The notes beneath the pieces are model-generated. The model saw only the letters and a list, made by a program, of their open reading frames with translations, had not been told where the DNA came from and ran no database searches. Shown here one piece after another: positions 58,370 to 64,000 of a stretch of DNA of 64,000 bases (the stretch's first letter is position 1; each line of letters begins with the position of its first letter). The stretch comes from Kalaharituber pfeilii (Eukaryota; Ascomycota; Pezizomycetes; Pezizales; Pezizaceae): assembly GCA_015179045.1 (NCBI GenBank), contig WHUZ01000111.1, positions 62,001-126,000 of the forward strand. Reading direction: 5' to 3'. The translations under genes and the position numbers were made by a program.

Positions 58370-61267
58370 ATTGGCAGGCACAGAGAGAACACTGGCGAAT
58401 AGATAATCTTAGCTAACGCAGTGCAGCTTACTGATACTTCTGCGACTTGTACTGGAGTCCCGCGTAGTGCACTGGAAAACACAAAGCCTATGAAAGCACG
58501 AGTTATGGAATCACATGTACAGTAAAGATGCAGATTTGGAATCGGCGACCATATCCTGCTGGTTTTCCATCCAATTACATATTTACTGGTATCTTGGGCT
58601 GTCATAACGTTCACTTCAGCTCCCAAAATATCGACGCATCCTAGGGTGCATCAAGCGATCCGCACAGCCAGTTCTGGGAGCCAACTGTTCCTGCAAAGCT
58701 AATTGGGATGACAGTAGGGAGTAGATAATGATTAATTGAAGCCGGCTGAGACTTGCAGTGGATTAGGTCGCACTGAGCTGCTTCAGGCAGGTACGACACA
58801 TGGTTACGAGTTGAGGGCTGTTCGGCACACGTACAAGGCCATAGAGTACTTCAGATGGCGTACTAATGTAACCACCCAAGCGGTGGCAAAATATGTAAAG
58901 CAAGCGTCTTGGATTGTAATTATTGAATAATTGAGTTGTTACAGGTAGTGAAAAGGTCTAGAGGTTGGTTATTAAAGCATAATTACATCATATTGATCAA
59001 TTTTCCACATAGAAATTCGTATGAATCCCGCCTAGATCTTCTGGTGGATCGTTGACATGGATGTCATGCTGGACCGCTGGATATCAAATGTGTTCGGCAC
59101 TATGCAGTATAAGGAAAAGCATCTGTGAGCCGTACATCCGAGTGGACCCCTCGCGACACACAGGAACTCGGCCAAAAATTTCTCCTTTCAAATATCGAGA
59201 CAGATTTAGATTCTCTGATGCCTATTCATAGTCTACTACTTTTTGTAATTTTTTAGCTACTTTATTGATTTTTTAGTGATTTTTTCGAAGAGTAGTGAAA
59301 ACAGGTGCAAGGGAGGTGAGCCCGGATGCAAGTCTCGCTTTTCCTTATACTGCATAGCATTGAAGACTTATAGTTTGATATTCAATGTTACACTACATAT
59401 ACAACTCGATTGTCCCGGATTTCTTGTTGTTGCACAAGTGTGTTACACAGTGGAATAAGCATGTGCTAACCAGTTGTGATTTGCTATCACACAACACTAA
59501 CTCCTAAACCGAGCACAAGATTAATGGGCCCTAAGAACCAGTCTTTTTCTCCGTTTACACCCCTCAACTATCCTTTCCTCTTTGATCAATGCACCGCTGG
59601 AAAATGGAATTATGCATGACTCACCATCTAGCGGAATATGCCGACGCGGGAATGGTCCCATTGCTGCATGGCACCTCTTCTATTAATCGTGCGTGTATAA
59701 ATAGTAAAACATCTTAGGTGAAGGTAGCACGAAGTGGTGGCCCAGAAATCAATATCTCGGATGGGAGGATGATCAAGCGTGCTGGTTGTTCAGGGAAAAT
59801 AGAGCTAGGTTCGAAGGGTTTCTATCTGTCTTCCTCGTAAGAATGGGACTTGTCACTGAGCATGATGCACCACATACGTGATAGTGATGGAGGTTATGTA
59901 AGCGCCAGGGGTAAATGAATTGAAATGTTCTGTCCAACCTGGAAACAATTCTCCGCTCGTGAACAAGCCAGCCTGGCGACGAACACATGTACTCGAGACA
60001 GTGTCACAGACTACATTTGACTGATACATCACTCAGTTCTACCAAAAGATAGGACAGGCGCTCCTAAACAGCTGTCTGCAGTGGGTATACTTGAGGATCA
60101 TAGCCAACCAGACCATGTTGTATCACCTTGCACCTTGCGCTAGCGTTGATCACGATGATCAAGCCCGTCGTTCACTTCCACGTGCCCGCCAAGCACTCCA
60201 CGATCGGGTTCACTTTGAAATGAGTTTAGGGGGAAAGCAAAGAGGTTCCCTCGTATGGCTCAAGGTAGTTAATGGGAGCAACAGCAGGCACAGCGAATAC
60301 AGTTTTTCGCAGCCACGCGGACCACACCGTGGCGACACCTTTACCACCAGAGAGCATCACCAGAAAAAGTATATCTATTTCAAGCACCAAAGCAAATTTA
60401 TGCGCATTTAATCACCCTAAATTAGATGCTTCGCTCCCGATGCAGCATATTTGCTTTGACAAAAACGTTGAATTTAAGTGCTGATCGTCGCTCTTCGATG
60501 TCATGGCTTGAAACCGTGCTTGGAACGGATTCCGGTACGTAATGCTTCATTGCAATGCCACCCTGTAGCTATGAAGTCAGTAACAACGACTTGAGATGTC
60601 TTACCTATAAGTAAATTTTTTTGCGGGGTCCTTCTCTAATTCAGATTTAGCAATTGTGTCACTACAAGAAATCGCTTTGGGGATTTTGCAAGTGCTGGTT
60701 AAATATAACTATGGGAGGGCGAATAATGTGAATGTCTTCGTGGCCATCACTTCCCTGCTCTGAGTATTCTCGTGTATACAGTGAACTTACCATATCCGGG
60801 CATGGAAAATATAGGCTAGACAGTTTGTACAATTGTGCGAAGCTACATTTCCGTGGCGATATTATTCTGTGCGGGATATAAAGTATGTCTGTGGTTTTGC
60901 AGCCTTGGGAGCGCAGAAATATCTGTTCCGCTTGCCGGTGGTACAAGCTTTGTTGAGTTGTGGGTGCTGACGGGAATGCTTGAATCGCTGTGTCGCCCAC
61001 TTGGCCGTAAAATAGTGTGACCTCACGAGTATCTTACCAAACTGCCGGTAGTGTAACCTGCCCCAGATTGACCAGTAAGCATCCACTAACTGCCATCAAG
61101 CACATCGAGGTTGCATTTGCTTACATCGCTCATGCGCTCTCCGTATGCTCTTCGCCCTGGGGTCTTCATAACACTGTAACGATAACTTGCTACCAGCATA
61201 GATCCAATTCTGTGCTCAATACTCTGTTTTCTCTTGATCTCTTTTTCCTTGATACAGAAATTCCTAC
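58370..61267. other. No assigned gene
   Basis: Contains only short frames (up to about 112 codons) without recognised domains. No tail hairpins occur for 2.9 kb, unlike the region to the left. Confidence 0.4.
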
Positions 61268-61320
61268 TTTTTTTTTTTTTTTTTTTAATATCACATAACT
61301 TGCAGCTGTTCGCCATGGCC
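61268..61320 (-). mobile_element. Tail B, probably solo
   Basis: Minus strand CGGCCATGGCGAACAGCTGC, AAGTTATGTGATATT and A20; the CGGGG arm is lost (AAGTTATG for AAGCGGGGTTATG). TSD unclear (TCCTAC/TCCTAG). Confidence 0.8.
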
Positions 61321-62630
61321 GAGCTCCTAGGTACTTAACAGTAGGCCACCAAGATATCCTGCATTCCCCAAGTTTTAAGACTTAACAGATGGATCTGAGA
61401 TATCTTTGCATTCTTCTGCTTAGTCCTAGCAGGGGCCGACCGCAAGTTACCAGTCTCTAACCGGAAAGTTACCCTAGGCTGCCTTAACAACCCCTGTATG
61501 CTCGCCGAAAACGTAACCCCTGTCACCTCAGACATAGCCAAACTTAGGTACAGAAATGACATGCAGGAATGATCCAGGATTTTCGATAACTCTGCCTCTA
61601 AGATAGCTTTGAAATTTTCCCTGAATTTTGGGAGACCGCGATAATCGGTACACTTTAAACAAGTTTCCTGGAATTCTTCCATTCAAAAAATATCGTAGAT
61701 GTACCTCCAACGCCTGCCTCGCAACTCACGTGGATCTCGAGTTATGTAAGCGCAGCGAATACATTGATTGATTGTCCTTTTGCATGTATTCTTCCAACAC
61801 GAGAATCCCCCGATGTTGGCCCTGTGACACTCATTATGAACACGTACGTGAGTGGATTAGTCCATTGGTAGACTGGCCGGTCCTTGAATGGGCCAGGTAA
61901 AATACAATCGAACCTCTCTGATGGGATCCTATCACATTGGGTAACATGTCATATTGGATCAACTTTGCGGACCCAAGCCAATAGAGCCAGTGGTGATTAT
62001 TGGATATTTTGCCTTATTGGATAATACTCGGTAGTGCTGACCTGATCCAAGATAACAGGTTCTACTGATATCATATATTGCTCTTCACATTTGTTATGTT
62101 GTTATATTTAGCATATCCGACCTGGATCAGAGAAATCTAGCACATGTGCAATATTTGCTAACTAGTCATAGTATCCCATTGTTTCAATCCTTTAGATACC
62201 CTAATAGGTGGTACAGCATAATCGCAAAGCGGAACCTTTCCTTCCTGAACTGGATGTTTAACCATGTGTAGGTTGCAGCGCCATGTAGAGCACTGGTAAA
62301 TCTATTCAGCTCCATTCATCTAATAGGGCCACTGATGAGTGCCGTGGGCCAGCTATTACCTCTGCACAAAGGTGAGTGGCCCCAGATATCCATACCAGAA
62401 CGAATGGCCCTGCCTAACTGTCCGGATTCTGAAATGATTTGCCCATGCCATCCATACTTCAGCCGGATCACCTAAGCGATTGGGCCAAGTGGCCTGGATA
62501 AATGAATCGAGCAGCTGGTGATCTGAGTGAAAAATTTTGCACTTATCGGACCAGACTGTTGCCGCTTTTATCTCTTAATTGTCTGTCTTGGCCAATAAAT
62601 ATATCATGCCTTTATTGCTATTAATGGGGC
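61321..62630. other. No assigned gene
   Basis: A 115-codon minus-strand frame (61682-61335) has no recognised domain. 61915-62060 contains GAACCTCTCTGATGGGATCC and TTGGATAATA motifs like eroded TIRs of Tc1/pogo-type elements, but no matching end was found. Confidence 0.4.
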
Positions 62631-62631
62631 C

Positions 62632-62686
62632 TCTTTTTTTTTTTTAATGTCAGGTAACCCGCTTCCCGCTATTCGCTGTGGCAAGT
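62632..62686 (-). mobile_element. Tail B relic
   Basis: Minus strand TTGCCACAGCGAATAGCGGG, AAGCGGGTTACCTGACATT and A12. Degenerate. Confidence 0.7.
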
Positions 62687-62689
62687 CCT

Positions 62690-63121
62690 ATCAGTAGGGA
62701 GGGGGATGATTTTCATGAGAATTCATGCATTTAAGCAGTGTGCCTCTAACCAGCGTATGCATGCTTCTAGGCTGATGTCAATAGTTATATAATTTGACTC
62801 GTGTTTGGCCTCTATAATTTGTCTGCCCTCACCATTCATGCGTGCAGTGATCACTCATGGATAGAGTGGGCCCCTCACACCTGGTCCTGGCCATGCAGGA
62901 GCGGCCCAGCTAAGATGTCTGGCCTCGCATAAATTTACTGCATCGATCCAGGACCTGGAACCATGTACTAGTAACAGAAAGAAACAGCACGCCGGCAGGT
63001 GTTTTTGTTCTGTAAGCTGTGATGAGACAACAGAACAATTCTCTTCCCAAATCATTGATCATTATTGTAGCACATCAAACTATCGTATTCCGATGCACAC
63101 CATATTGGTCGAAATTTCAGC
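62690..63121. other. No assigned gene
   Basis: No coding or repeat evidence. Confidence 0.4.
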
Positions 63122-63275
63122 TTTCCCGCATATTGGCAGGCAAATGCGGTGCAACCATGCTCTCCCGCATATTGGCAGGCAAATGCGGTGCAACCATGCT
63201 CTCCCGCATATGGGCAGGCAAATGCGGTGCAACCATGCTTTCCCGCATATTGGCAGGCAATTGCGATGCAACCAT
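63122..63275. repeat. 39-bp tandem repeat, four units
   Basis: Unit CCCGCATATTGGCAGGCAAA + TGCGGTGCAACCATGCTCT; the same G falls at 63128, 63167, 63206 and 63245. Period is a multiple of three, so 13-residue repeats are open on both strands. Confidence 0.92.
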
Positions 63276-64000
63276 GCTTTCGAGATGTTGGGACATATAT
63301 ACTCATGGATTTCATTATCAATCCAGGGAATAAAAATTTGGAACAACTAACTTAGGATATAAATCTAAACCAAGCAGATAGCTCTACCTTATTAGCCTTT
63401 CCTTGCTCGAGTCCTTCGTGCAACTGTCTTCGAGCCTCGCGGAAGCACTGAGGTCGGAATGTGAAAACTAGTATACATAAGAAGATAAACACGTAAATCA
63501 CAACGTAGCAACCGTAAATAGAAAACATAGTTCCTCCGCTCTCTCTGGCACTTTCTCGACAAATAATGTTGCAAACTTGGATGGCCTTTCTAATTAGTTG
63601 TCAATTCGTACCGTAATTCAACACCAAGCGAGCCGCAGAACGTGCCCACTTCTGTGCCAAAAGTGACCAACTCCACTACTATAACAAATTTTAATGCAGC
63701 CTTCTAAAGAGGTTAAGCCAACAGCCACTCTTTCTACCAGCACCTTTAATTCCCTGATTTTTGGGCAGTTAATGAATTATGGCTCTGCACATTTTTGCAC
63801 GCTTCTTGGCATACATTATTGCAGTGATAAATTCTAAAGTCTGCACCTGCATACATTCAAGGAAACTATTGAGACTTGTAATATTGTAATTGAATTATAT
63901 GTAAAAATGTCAAAACAGGAGCGAAGCGATTTCTGAAGTAGCTGTGAAGATATCCACAATATCATAGAGACAATTTTTATGTGAATGACTCCAAAACTAG
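63276..64000. other. No assigned gene
   Basis: AT-rich; only short frames. Confidence 0.4.

Noticed and set aside
61915..62250. Possible pogo/Tc1-type MITE
   Set aside because: One end-like motif is present, but no matching inverted end or TA pair could be found.

Overview
The window looks like a repeat-rich region of a filamentous ascomycete (Pezizomycotina-type) genome; the genus cannot be told from the sequence. Evidence for a fungus: short introns of about 50-130 nt with CTAAC/CTAAT branch sites, an eight-exon gene for a fungal 'rhodopsin-like' seven-helix membrane protein, remnants of NmrA-like and FAD-linked oxidase genes, a MYND zinc-finger gene, a Mutator-like transposon with small introns, and a block of C-to-T/G-to-A decay like repeat-induced point mutation (RIP). 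No rRNA, CRISPR array or bacterial operon was seen.

Most of the window is retrotransposon sequence. Two non-LTR (LINE) families, called A and B here, carry reverse transcriptase, RNase H and a terminal Cys/His knuckle. Each ends in a characteristic two-stem hairpin followed by poly-A. Tail A has an outer stem CTCGC/GCGAG and an inner GCCC/GGGC hairpin, then TAATGATAT and A-run. Tail B has an outer stem CCCTGC/GCGGGG, an inner AGGCT/AGCCT-type hairpin, then TTACGTGA and A-run. I count about 60 such tails in 64 kb, on both strands. Many are attached to 0.2-2 kb 5'-truncated LINE pieces. At least a dozen are 'solo tails' of about 45-65 bp, and a further handful are 'micro-tails' of 22-47 bp. Nearly all are flanked by 9-16 bp direct repeats (target-site duplications, TSDs). 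This small-insert system is the main novelty.

Layout: 1-2412 LINE-B ORF2 and a LINE-A end; 2.7-4.1 kb two minisatellites, each hit by a tail insertion; 4.4-5.5 kb a duplicated sequence with one RIP-like copy; 5.5-10 kb sparse; 10-12.2 kb a LINE-B inside an NmrA-like pseudogene; 15.5-21.4 kb a stack of LINE-A pieces inserted in each other; 22-24.3 kb a TA-flanked MITE and an inverted MITE pair enclosing a LINE-A; 25.3-26.1 kb LINE-A; 27.2-29.0 kb the intact seven-helix gene; 30.0-30.6 kb a small membrane-protein gene; 32.5-33.7 kb nested LINE ends; 33.7-37.3 kb a Mutator-like element inside a pogo-like MITE inside a further inverted-repeat element; 37.5-39.7 kb nested ORF1-only elements; 40.1-40.8 kb MYND gene; 42.6-46.2 kb FAD oxidase pseudogene split by a LINE-A; 48.3-49.9 kb LINE-B relic split by a hAT-type element; 51-54.9 kb the densest cluster of solo tails; 54-55.6 kb a second full-length ORF1-only element; 56.9-58.2 kb a secreted cysteine-rich repeat-protein gene; the last 6 kb is mostly unassigned.

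How they may work together (inference): the LINE ORF2 proteins appear to prime at the poly-A/hairpin end. They mobilise their own truncated copies, an ORF1-only 1.4 kb element that shares tail A, and the bare hairpin itself. Host genes in the region are mostly disrupted by these insertions; the seven-helix gene, the 30-kb membrane gene, the MYND gene and the cysteine-rich gene remain open.
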